Source: Paraphysoderma sedebokerense
Taxonomy: Eukaryota; Blastocladiomycota; Physodermatomycetes; Physodermatales; Physodermataceae
Assembly (NCBI GenBank): GCA_025602915.1
Contig: JAHLJZ010000028.1
Location: forward strand, 1-64,000
Direction of reading: 5' to 3'
DNA: 64,000 nt
The notes under the pieces are model-generated. The model saw only the letters and a program-made list of their open reading frames with translations. It was not told the origin of the DNA and searched no databases. This document shows, one piece after another, positions 1-12,126 of this stretch. Each line of letters opens with the position of its first letter. Positions within the stretch are counted from its first letter, which is position 1. The position numbers were made by a program, and so were the translations under genes.

Positions 1-548
1 ATAGCATTGTAAGGGTATAATTGGAAATTTGGAAGGTGCTGCAGTCCCGGGATGATAATATATAAGATACTCAGTATTATAGCGATGTGCACTTTGCAGT
101 TTGCTGATGTGTGGTTTACCGTTCACATTTCTCTACACTGTCTACAGTTCATACCGAGGGGATTCTCTTGAATAAATTAATATTGTGTTTTTTATATGTT
201 CTCATGCACCGGGTTGGTGAACGCCCATAATCAAGCCATGAGTCCTCAAGGCGGAAACAGGAAAAAAGATGAAAAGTGCCTCCGACCTTCGTTTTAAGAT
301 AAAATGCATTGGGCTATATGATTGTATCTGCATGCTACCGTATCCATAATCCATAGTATTTTTTGCGTCAGAAATGCGTCTAGCAATTTTAAATAAAGAC
401 GTCAGGACACATCGGTTCCATCAATTTATTTGCATCAACAGATGACGACGAAGCGAAAAGGGAGTTGAGGTTGTTTGAAACGCAAGAGGAGTATCAATTA
501 GGTCTAGTCCGCCGCCCTACATATGCACCATTTCGCTCACAGAATTGG
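1..548. other. No gene seen, left flank of the repeat cluster
   Basis: No reading frame here has family similarity or a convincing splice pattern. The stretch leads into the repeat cluster and may be intergenic or eroded accessory DNA. Confidence 0.4.
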
Positions 549-1575
549 CAGAGCAAACTTAGGTCACAACTTCAGAGCAAACTTAGGTCACGATAAGTTG
601 TCCGTATCCTCTAGAACATTCATCCGTCATCTGTCCCTGTTTCTCATCCCTAATGCCTAAGTCACAACTTCAGAGCAAACTTAGGTCACGATAAGTTGTC
701 CGTATCCTCTAGAACATTCATCCTCTGTCCCTCAAATCCTTCTCTGAAGATAAAGCAGTGCTACCGCAGTACATTGACCGGTCTAGCCGGTTTAACGGCT
801 ACAATTACGACGCTTGCCTCCGCCTCACTCAGAAGGACATTCTTCAATTCTGTATCCGGTGGAGGCGAGGCATATTCGAATTTGGAGTAAAAGATAACAA
901 CTTCAGAGCAAACTTAGGTCACAACTAACCTAACCTAACAGAATTGGCAGAGCAAACTTAGGTCACAACTTCAGAGCAAACTTAGGTCACGATAAGTTGT
1001 CCTAACCTCGTCCTGCGCAAACTCGGGAAATCCTAGACGCAATAAGGCGACATTACATCAGAAGCACGACAATTACTCTATCGTAGATTACCTTCAAAGC
1101 TAGAAACAGTACCATATAGTCCATCTGGTTATCAACAGATATATATTGATATACCACAAAAATCAAGTCACCCTGCTCCCAAAGACACTATTTCATCATT
1201 AAATAATTTTTCCAACGCCATGCGGACCACCAAGCCCCCCAGACTTGTCATTTCAGAATTGGCAGAATTGGCAGAGCAAACTTAGGTCACAACTTCAGAG
1301 CAAACTTAGGTCACAACTTCACATATTCCACATCTGACGGGCTCCGCTCAGACCAGGTACCCTGGTCAGGACGAAATCTGCGTAGTTTCGTCACTTTTCT
1401 AGAATTTATGTGGAGGGAAATAAAATTAATTTTGTAACCTAACCTAACAGAGCAAACTTAGGTCACAACTTCACTATCAGAGCAAACAAGTTTTAGGTCA
1501 CAACTTCACATATTCCATATCCTTGGAGAATATGGTCCAATTTTAGGTCACAACTTCAGAGCAAACTTAGGTCAC
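549..1575. repeat. Cluster of a 19-base interspersed repeat
   Basis: The core CAGAGCAAACTTAGGTCAC occurs exactly at about 549, 573, 671, 904, 948, 972, 1272, 1296, 1448 and 1557, with a variant near 1478. Copies often sit in pairs, the starts 24 bases apart, joined by AACTT. Between copies lie two short runs of CCTAACCTAAC (about 929-939 and 1437-1447) and recurring AGAATTGG. A 50-base class block ending in the same GATAAGTTGTCC tail is present twice (about 569-623 and 669-722). All copies share one orientation. The layout does not match a simple tandem satellite, because unique sequence of 50-300 bases separates the groups. No encoded protein, terminal inverted repeat or target duplication was seen. 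Candidates are a degenerate minisatellite, subtelomere-like filler or a regulatory-site array. Confidence 0.8.
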
Positions 1576-2200
1576 AACATTTGACCATCGAGAGCATTTT
1601 GGTCGTGGGCGCTCAAATGAGTCTTAGATACCAAGTCATCCAAAGGTTGCACATGGTCGATAAAATCACCGGGCCAGATTGTGTCCATTTGGTACTACAT
1701 TGAATTAAGTATGTCAATTTTAAGACACTTGTGATTAGCAAAACAGAGGATGATGTTCGGAACATGATTCAGACGATATTACCAAGTCATATTGATCGGA
1801 CTTGAGGGTTGGTAAGTACAAATTTAACAACGCGAGATGTTCTTGTATTTGTGAAATGAAAGTTAACGAAATGATGTGCTCGCTGTGGAATGTCAAGAAT
1901 GGACAGAATACCAACCTGTCAGTTGTCACCAAAAGCGTGTTCTGATATGAAAAGAATGAAGATTTAGTGCGTATCTCAAAGGTTTACCTTTACGACACAG
2001 ATACAAACCGAAAATTCAAATTCGATGTCAATTCCATTTTCGTTTGACCAGTCGGCGGATATGTTTCTCAGCAAATTCGCCTCAACAGTATAATTTTCAA
2101 TAAGTGGGAGCAAAAAAACACGGACAGTGGGTCTAGCTGCATTAGGCTCATGTAAGCAAGGTTCGGCTGCGTTTAGTAAAAAAGTACGAACCTTCAGCAA
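1572..2200 (-). CDS. Unrecognised small protein, three exons
   Basis: Three minus-strand open blocks join in frame at good splice sites: 2200-1988, 1915-1820 and 1694-1572. They give about 144 residues ending at a TGA. The chain is mixed and moderately hydrophobic, with no signal peptide, membrane segment or cysteine pattern that I can name. An acceptor-like TTTCATTTCAG lies just upstream of the chosen ATG, so more exons may exist to the right and the start is uncertain. The stop codon falls inside the last copy of the 19-base repeat, so the repeat array abuts or supplies the gene's 3' end. In-frame joining of three exons is the only evidence for a gene; no function is proposed. Confidence 0.35.
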
Positions 2201-2915
2201 GAATTGACAACACTGAAATGAAAATGAATAACAATAAGAGGGAGAATGACTTGCACGTCATGAAGTGTGGCGGACTTAGTCTTTAATAGGAGTGAGAGTG
2301 TATTTGTGTTGGAAAAGTCTAATAAAAATTTATTGGAATTGAAATGATGATTTTTTATTTCCAGCAACGGGGCCTACTGGCAACGCCCCAAACCCTCTAA
2401 CCCTGAGACGGAGATGAAATTGCTGAAGGGAAACGCGTCCCCAAGAAGGAATTCTCTTGGTATGACACCCGACGGGGCCAACAATGAATTATTGAAACCA
2501 GACATCAAGAATACTTCGGAAATTGGATGGATATCGAGCACCTAGCAATTTATTTATCATTCTATTATGAATCCGAAAAGAAGGGCCCGACCATGGAGAT
2601 CCAGTTATGTGTTCTCACGAATTCCCTGTAACTTGGTTACTTAAGTAAAGTGGCCGATATTAATGAGAGAGATTCGTTTATTGATATCTACTGTGACCAA
2701 AAACGCTACCACAATTATCTATCCACAAGTAACATTTCGAGATCATATCATATGACCCATCTTGCATATGAAATTGAACTCTTGCGATCGTCAAGCAGAA
2801 CACCAACACTTCAAAGTAATAATTATACAAGACATTGAAAATGAAATATATCTCTGGCAGAACAAAACACTTGGAATTTCGAGACGTGTATAGGGGAAGA
2901 CAACGATGATGAAGC
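2201..2915. other. Intergenic; possible lone terminal exon at 2373-2548
   Basis: On the plus strand a TTATTTCCAG acceptor is followed by about 58 open codons ending in TAG near 2548. The composition is rich in Pro, Asn and Ser and no family is recognisable. The minus strand of the same stretch is also open for about 43 codons, so coding on either strand is unproven. Nothing else is evident up to the Arp3 stop. Confidence 0.25.
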
Positions 2916-4772
<1,857 letters not shown>

Positions 4773-5072
4773 GGTGCGATGTTTATATTGCGAGATACGG
4801 CTTTAGGAACAGAGATGGAATTCGTGCGAATAAAAAGAGTTTCTAGACGAGAAAGAACCCTATTACGGCTGTCGAAGTGTTTTATCCTTAGTAGATAAAA
4901 TGAGGACGGAAGTGGCAATGGAATGATGGAAGAGGAATTTCTCCCAAAACAAGACCGAGGAGCGAGAAACACGTGACTTGTATTAATATCTGGCACCACA
5001 GCAGATATCTGTTATCAGTTCATTTATTTTATCCGATCAAATATATATATTATTTACCAACATACATTATTA
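4773..5072. other. Promoter side of Arp3 and 3' side of CASP
   Basis: Arp3 reads away to the left and CASP ends at 5073, so this gap holds the Arp3 upstream region. It is AT-rich near 5040-5060. No further gene is seen. Confidence 0.4.
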
Positions 5073-8000
5073 TCAGTTCCCGGGGGGGTCCACACCATTT
5101 GACGCCGCGCCACTACCGCAGTTCTCGTCTCGCAATGAATAAGAGTAGATTGTCCCCAACACCAAAGCATGCAATAAAATAGTATAGACAAACAGGAAAT
5201 TACGGGTATACTTATTTGATAACAGTAATTTTGAAATAGACAGAGTTGCTTTATCTGTTGTCGTCAGAGAAGAGTATCGCAACGATTGCTCCTAAAGTTA
5301 AGGTAGTATTAATATTTCAGTCATTGCGATTGAAGAATTCAAAATAACACAATTACCTGCTGATGGAACATTCTAAACGGATTCAACCTTTCCTCGTATT
5401 TGTCTCTATACTTTTTTAGGATCCCTACTATCCCTTTCTTCTTTCCACTTGAAGTCCCTATATGGCCCTTGCCCACTCCTTTGGGGTCATCATTCATCTC
5501 GATGAACGTCGCCCCGGTTTCGTCGTCATCATAAGCATTCCGATTCGACGTACCCGGATAGGACTGCAAGTATTTGATTTTCTGATACAAGTTGACGTTA
5601 TCTTCTTGAAGCGAGGATAGTTGATGACGAAGATCGGATATCGTGGATAAGTGTTGTCGAACTTGCTAATGGATATGCAGCAGATACATGAGTAATGATG
5701 TGCAAAACAGAGGAACTGAACAGGCAACGAACCTCTTCTAATTCAGCATTTCGAGATTTAAACCGGTCCCTTTGTCCCGTCAGAATCTTGACCATAGATG
5801 AATCTGAACCGCTGACGGAAGAATCACTTGTCAGGTTTGGCGATTCGGGCTGAGTATATAAAGTCGGAATGTTAAAACTTGAAGGTGAAAATAATAAGAT
5901 TTTTTGCTCTTCTAGTAAATAGAATGATACCTCTGGGGACTTAATATCATTAGCCCATAACTGTCCGCTCATAGACCCATTTTGCGCCCTGACTTGGCCT
6001 AATTTTATTAAATCATCTTCCAGCTTCGCAATCAATGTTTTTTGCTTTTGAATGATCTCTGAATTAGCCTGAGTTGCCGATGTAAGCGAATTATGTAGCT
6101 CAGTTAACCTCGAATGCTCGACCTATTCAACAGATTGGACTTGATTACTATTAGCACATTCGACAACAAACAAGAAGCACATGCCTTTAATGCAGTCAGC
6201 TCATTTTCCAATTTTTTGTTTTTACTGAGTAATAATCTCTCTAAAGGAACTGAATCTGTCGATTCCGGCATGTCCGCAAATTCTACGAACTGCCAATATT
6301 AGAAGCAGAAAGATAAACGAATCAGTCACAAAACCGAAACAGAAATAGACAAAAAATGAAACGCACCTTTAAGATTTGTAATTCCTTTCGAATCTGCTCA
6401 TAGTCCGAACGTTGTTCGAGAGCAGTTCTCAATTTTTCATTTTCTTCAGTCTAAATCAAGCTTGTTAGGTCAAGATTGGCTAATCGAAATGCGCGATCGG
6501 ACCGCAATTACCTTCTGATTCAACTCATTCTGAATAGAGTCGACTGTCTCGCCAGCAAGTGAACTTTTCTGTGATAATAAGTTTCTCTGTATATCTAGCT
6601 CATTATGAAGCTTTGTAATTTCCATCTAGAAGATAAATAATAATCCGTTTTCGTCACTTTAGCTGACACATTCGGAGCGGGGAATGATTTTCATACCTCT
6701 TGTCGAGTGCATCGTTGTTCTAATTCGAGAAGTCTATCGGGTTACGGGACGACAGAGCATAGAGGACCTGTTAGTGTTCCGGTGTTACCTATGATATTAT
6801 TGCTGCGATGAACGTACTGAGATGCTCCTTGACCAGATTCCTTCTCCACCAATTTTATTGACTCGTTTTCGGACCGGCTCAAATGCTATATAATGTTAAG
6901 ACGTTAATTATTTGCCATCAGCAAGGTGATGGGTATTCTATACCTACCAATTCTCTCTCTAATTGATTTATTCGTCGGTTCGCTTTCTCCAAATCTGATG
7001 TAACGAACTCTAATTCAGCTAGTTTTGCAGCAACCTCTTGACCTAATTGAAAATTTAATAATTTTAGCAACATTCATTGAAGGCGCCAGGGTTGCCAAGG
7101 AAACTCACTGTATTTCTGTGAGTGGTCAATCAATTTAGCTTGAACATCTTCATGGGTTGAGAGATACAATTGTAGTTGTTGTTTTGCTTGATCGAGTTGT
7201 CGTTCTAATGTATGCTCCCTGTATAGATTGGATAAGCTTCTTGGCAGGGTTTCATCATATACTAGACGGCAAGGCACCTATCCTTGAAAATACGGCTTTT
7301 CTCTTCGTATTCTGCCTTTATTTCTGTTTCCCTCGCAGCCAGTTTATCTCGTATCAACTCTTCCATCTGAAACCAAACGCAAAATGTTAGCCTTTTAATG
7401 GGTGGGAACTTACAAGCTAACATACCTTAGTTTCATAATGGGTCAGTTTTGACTGCAATTTGGCAGATTGACCTTCCTGAATTCTCAAGTTTTGTATTTG
7501 TTCATTGAGATTTTCAATCTCATTTCGTAGCTCCTTATTCTGTTTCTCTATTGACGACAATTCATTCACTTGCGATGATTGGTCCTAGAGCAAGGTAAGT
7601 TGTGCGGGCACTGTAAACCAGCAGATCCTGTTTCATAATTAAATAATCAAAACCTCATACCAGTGCATGCGACAATAGAGGAGCTGGGTCCGGAGCCTCT
7701 GACACTGATTTGAACACATCTAAGAATGCGGTTTCGCTGAATTTAGATCGTTTCGTCAGACTATCAATTTCGTTCTGGTATCCTACATGAATTCCGCCAT
7801 ATTTTCATTAGCAGACGTTTCCAAGACTGAGATGATGGCGCTGAATTTTGGAAAACCTTTCAATAGATTTTTGAATTCTAAAAGTTTTTGATCATCTGGA
7901 AGCTTTTTAAAATCTAGATACGTTCAAGACGTCAGTCGGCGATGTTAGCAAATAAAAATGGCAAATTTGTATTCGAAGACCGGCCAAGTAGATAGTTAAA

Positions 8001-8237
8001 TTAAGTAGAACCTTTAGTCTGCTCTGCCAATTTTCTCCTTCCCTCTTGGCCTTGCTTCTGATTCTCAACTACTTCTGTTGCTGTAGAGGTGAGGTCGCGA
8101 ATTAGCTGTGGTAGGTTGAGAGCTAAATCGCATATTTAATTCGGGAGTAAGATTAGACTCATCAGCCTTAATGGCAGAGTGAAAATTTAGAATATACCCT
8201 GCCAGCTGTGCAGTGCTCTCGTCAATGCTTGATCCAT
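5073..8237 (-). CDS. COY1: CASP/Coy1 Golgi coiled-coil membrane protein
   Basis: CASP (Coy1 in yeast) is a tail-anchored golgin that helps retrograde traffic within the Golgi. The start reads MDQALTRALHSWQ. The next exons hold the CASP N-terminal region, with LLKGF then EIDSLTKRSKFSETAFLDVFKS and the PDPAPLLSHAL turn. A long heptad-rich coiled coil is spread over many small exons between about 7900 and 5600. The C-terminus is diagnostic: YQKIKYLQSYPG, then KYEERLNPFRMFHQQ and, after an intron, LTTTDKATLSISKLLLSNKYTRN. A single membrane span, FLFVYTILLHALVLGTIYSYS, ends with a short luminal tail. I count roughly 13-16 exons; most internal boundaries were not fixed. It is divergent from the RCC1-type gene, with 126 bases between the start codons, so the two probably share a promoter. 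Confidence 0.9.
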
Positions 8238-8363
8238 GATTAATATCTTTGTCTGCTTTATCTGTGTTTACTGTGATTTCGAATTATGGCCTCGCGAAAG
8301 TTCTCAAGATTCTGAGTTGCCGGTTGGATTTAATACAAAAACTTTATTCGGCATGTATGTGAG
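8238..8363. promoter_or_regulatory. Short bidirectional promoter, CASP / RCC1-type gene
   Basis: The CASP start at 8237 and the RCC1-type start at 8364 face away from each other across 126 bases. Any promoter for both must lie here or inside the transcribed leaders. No TATA-like box is convincing. The assignment rests on geometry alone. Confidence 0.4.
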
Positions 8364-9949
8364 ATGAAAACTATCCACATTATTCTCTACGGATACGATC
8401 CCTGCTGCCCGCAGAATTCATCCCTCCAAACGACATTCAAAATACTCAAATCGCTTCCGTTCCCTCCGTCAGTCATCAATGACAGAGAAGACAACATCAG
8501 GAATGATTACGGCGAGTCTAAAAGTAAAAATGTTATCAACCGTGACGACAAACCCTATACCAGTATCTCCCTAACTGCAATTCTGGAGATCCGTCGGAAG
8601 CTAAAGGAATACATGATGTTACAATGCTTCTGGGAAAATATCTGGCTCAATTGGGAGGACTCTGGTAATGTTCTGCCTGATTTACTGTTCGTTTCTTCAT
8701 AAATGGAGTGCAGAAATATGTCCAGAACAATCTCATAATATTTGATTTTGAAGTTTATTTGTACGGATATGATCCATTCACGAACGCTATTTCAACAACT
8801 CTACGTGAAATATCAATCGAAATTCCACCTTCAAATCAGCCTCCTCATTCTGCTTCAATAAGAAAAATCATCCATGGATCCTCAAATTTCATTTTCATTG
8901 TTTTGAAATGTGGGATTGTACAATGTTACTTCATCCAAGAAAAGGAATGGTGTCGGGTTAATATTGATTTGTCGAAGGAACATGACATGATTACTGATGG
9001 TTGTATCATTTATGAAACACAGGTTTATTTGTTATCAGGTGAGAGTGGCGGCTCTTTTTAAACTACCAATTGCGAATGCTAAATAGCTATATTCTTTGTC
9101 ACAAAGCTAAGGGCCTGCTTTTCCTAGTCGACTGTCCCATTTCTCCTCCCACAAGTGAACTCGCTGCGAAGCTGGTCCATCTTTTTGCCAACTATCCAGC
9201 CGATGAAACATTCAAGACGGCCGCTGTCACCCCCCGATTGAACTCAATAAAGTCTGGCGAATCCCATATTATTTTATCGTCATCACATCAAGAAGTTTTC
9301 TCTGCTGGAAGCAATGTGTATGGTCAGCTAGGGATAGGGAAAATCTCATCATCAACTTCGAATGCCATACTAACAGATACGAAATTAAACGTATATGTTA
9401 TTGAGGAGTTATGTGGCATCAATATTAGTTCTATTGACGCAAACGGATGGTCGAGTAGTGCTACCACTGGTATGTCATAAACAGTAACTTGTGTCCGCAC
9501 TCCCTACTCTAGCGAACTAACCATTATTCATTTAACTCACAGAATCCGGTGAAGCCTTAACCTGGGGTTCACTCCCTAACTTGAATCCGAAAATTTACGA
9601 TCCAAAATCAGGCGAAGATGTGGCGACAGGAGCGGCAAATCGAGATGCAACTGTTCCATCGACTGTATCATTTTCCTCGAGTGCAACATCACAAGACACA
9701 TCGACATCCGATTCGGGGTCTGATGCAGGCATCGAACCGTTTCATGCGATAACGATGTCTTGTGCGTCCCAGTTTCAGTTAGCATTAGTGTACAACGAAG
9801 ACAGGAACAAATCAGAGATATTTAGAATTGATGATGGGATTGCGAGATGTCTTCAGATCAAAGTAGATAATACGGTTAATATAGAAGATTGGTGTCTCTT
9901 AGATGTTATTTGTGGTCGGTGGAATGCAGTTATTGTAGCTGTTGAATAA
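8364..9949 (+). CDS. RCC1-repeat protein, RCCD1-like
   Basis: The protein is a divergent RCC1-type beta-propeller. About five plus-strand exons are visible: roughly 8364-8667, 8705-9040, 9100-9470, and 9540-9949 after a short intron. Repeat signatures are HIILSSSHQEVFSAGSNVYGQLGIG near the middle, ALTWGSLPNLN later, and the closing VICGRWNAVIVAVE, which resembles the end of animal RCCD1. Blades are weak and the repeats between them are eroded. The family includes exchange factors and chromatin or histone-demethylase partners; the role here is unknown. The gene is divergent from CASP. Family assignment is fairly sure, RCCD1 orthology is inference, and intron positions are approximate. Confidence 0.7.
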
Positions 9950-10142
9950 AATCAATCACCTACAGTCCATTTTTTATGACGTATTGCGCATACGCAATAT
10001 TGATTTCTTCCTTAATTATAAATTATACTATACCCAACAGTTCGCTCATTTCTATTGGTTTTCCCATGCTTATTGAAGGAAGTCGGCAACACTCAATTTC
10101 ACCATATTCCACACCGCAACACTATCATCTAAACTACCCGTT

Positions 10143-10673
10143 TCAGACCATCGATGACAACCCAGACGTCGCCCCCGCCATAACGTCGCGCCACAATATT
10201 GATGCTTCTGCGGAGGTCACAATTTCCAATGGCATTGCGAACTTCGGCGCCTGCATGCCAGACAGAGAGAATTGTACATAAAACTATGATATTATTGATA
10301 ATGAACATTATACACTTTTGACAAGTTCTTTGATGGTGGGAAAATGATTAAACGCAATCACGCGAGCCTTTTGAAACTCCCTCGATGTCACACATTCCAG
10401 AACATTAGCAGCGACTGTGGCGTTCTTTGAATATTTGCTTGAAACCATCACGGAGCCACCAAGTACTGAACTACAAGTAAGACCAGGCCGATATGAAATG
10501 ATAAATGATTTTAGTTGGAGCATAAAGATAGAAGCGCCAAGCGGAAGTTGACTGGCCATTGCTCTGAGGTGAAAAACAGATGTCATTTTAATGGAATGAA
10601 GGGCAATCACAATTATATCCACCGTTGCAATAGCGTTGGAGAAGGTTGGAGGCAACTTAGGTAGCTGACTCAA
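10143..10673 (-). pseudogene. C-terminal remnant of a solute-binding (ABC sugar-binding type) protein
   Basis: The clear block is VLGGSVMVSSKYSKNATVA, then LECVTSREFQKARVIAFNHFPTIKELVK. This matches the GGWGLAISKYSKN…FLTSPEVQK…PT segment of family 1 extracellular solute-binding proteins. After a likely 50-60 base intron, PLEIVTSAEASILWRDVMAG follows, as in the C-terminal helix of that fold, and ends at a TGA at 10143. Upstream, another frame reads EQWPVNFRLAL, resembling the W-P segment that precedes this region in the family, but it does not join in frame. No N-terminal lobe is found before the neighbouring gene at 10973. The piece therefore looks like a broken or truncated host gene. Solute-binding domains occur in some zoosporic fungi, often in receptor-like proteins, so transfer from bacteria need not be recent. 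Confidence 0.5.
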
Positions 10674-10972
10674 TCGAATTAAACAGCATTTGCTGACTGC
10701 GTTAAATGGTGATATTAATTATTACGAGTACATGAAACTTTGATGGCTTCACTGAGTACAGTTCACAATGCCCTCAAATTGAGTCAATTTGTACACTGAA
10801 GCTTCTTTAAAGTTACCCGACTATTTCCATCCAATGTGTGTATATTTTTCTGTGACGTCACCACGACGATCTCGGGACTGGGTTCCAAACTTTATGCGCA
10901 CGTATATAGAAGGTTATTCATTTTTGTAGACATGAATTGTTGCACTTTTTTGATTCTTTGCAGATATATTCA

Positions 10973-11973
10973 ATGGAAGAGCCTCGGATTTGGTACGGAA
11001 CTGTAATCATTGGGTTCAACCAAGACGTCGACCGTCGATGTTTAGTCTGTTTGGAATCGGTTCCTTTGACACAGTTGGTAGGTACATCATGGTTTCAAAT
11101 TTCCAGAAGGAACAGTTCAAAATTAGTTGTCAAAAGAAAATAAAGTAAAAGTAACCATGAGACTCGATTTGTCGTAGGTGTCGGAAATGCATTGTTCAGG
11201 TGATCACAAAATATGTAAGAAATGCTTTCAACAATATCTTCAGCTTTGGACTCGGACCCAGCCGACCTGCCCTTTGACCTGCTTCGTGAGGAGTTGCGAT
11301 GTAAGTAGACTGTTTGAATATCGTTATCCTTCGCTAGACAGAACTAAGAAGAATTTCCTCTTAGGATACAATCACTCCATCAATCGCTCAGAAGTATCTC
11401 GACAACCAAGATTCGCAAAAATTTGAGTCTATTTTTTCTTCTTTCTCTACACCAACACAAAGTAAGTAGTAGTACCGTCTTTCCAATTACAAACAAGTAG
11501 CTGACTAGCTGTTTCGCCTCAATTATGCATATTTTGACTATAGCCCACCCTTGCCCTCTTTGCTCGAATTTGATTCCTATATCGGATACAATGTTGACTT
11601 CATCAGCACCGACGCAACTCAACTCATTTCGTGCCACTTGCACTAACTGCCATGTGATTTGTGTATATTGTAACTGTGCATTTCACTTCGGTCTAACGTG
11701 CAAAGAATATCTATCTTTAAATGATGGAGCAGAGTCGGAATTTATAGAGTATGCCAAGAATTCGAGAATACGGTGTTGTCCGGGTTTGTAGACGCTCTCA
11801 TTCATAAAATCTGTGACAGCAAGACGAATTTTGATTTGAATGCTCTAGGATGCGGGTATTGGATTGAACGATCGACTGGGTGTAATCATATTACGTGTTT
11901 ATTCTGTAAAACTGAATTTTGCTATGACTGTGGAATGAAGTATATATCAAAGCGAAAAAGATGTAATTGTTAA
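10973..11973 (+). CDS. RBR (RING-IBR-RING) E3 ubiquitin ligase
   Basis: The gene probably encodes a ubiquitin ligase that passes ubiquitin through a catalytic cysteine in RING2. Five or six exons are seen. RING1 reads CLVCLESVPLTQL, then MHCSGDHKICKKCFQQYL and CPLTC, with introns at 11078 (GTAGGT) and near 11300. The IBR domain reads CPLCSNLI…FRATCTNCHVICVYCNCAFHFGLTC. RING2 is formed by joining CCPG to CGYWIERSTGCNHITC across an intron of about 70 bases, and ends FCKTEFCYDCGMKYISKRKRCNC. Cys in GCNHITC is the expected catalytic residue. The product is short, about 240 residues, with no ariadne or parkin-specific domains. An in-frame ATG 36 bases upstream is an alternative start. Confidence 0.8.
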
Positions 11974-12126
11974 ATAAAGTTTTCAAAAATATTGAAGCTC
12001 TATCTAAGAGGGGTGTTTGCAGAAACTGAAAATGATATTATTATTGTTTTCACTTTTTTACAACACGTCGAATTACAAAGAAGTGGAGATTTTTACTAAG
12101 TGTACAGCCGACGCAACAACCACACG

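Noticed and set aside
926-947. AACCTAACCTAAC as a telomere
   Set aside because: Only two units occur, in the interior of the window with genes on one side; too short to call a telomere.
9976-10281. 101-codon plus-strand frame after the RCC1-type gene
   Set aside because: It has no family features, and it overlaps the better supported minus-strand solute-binding remnant.
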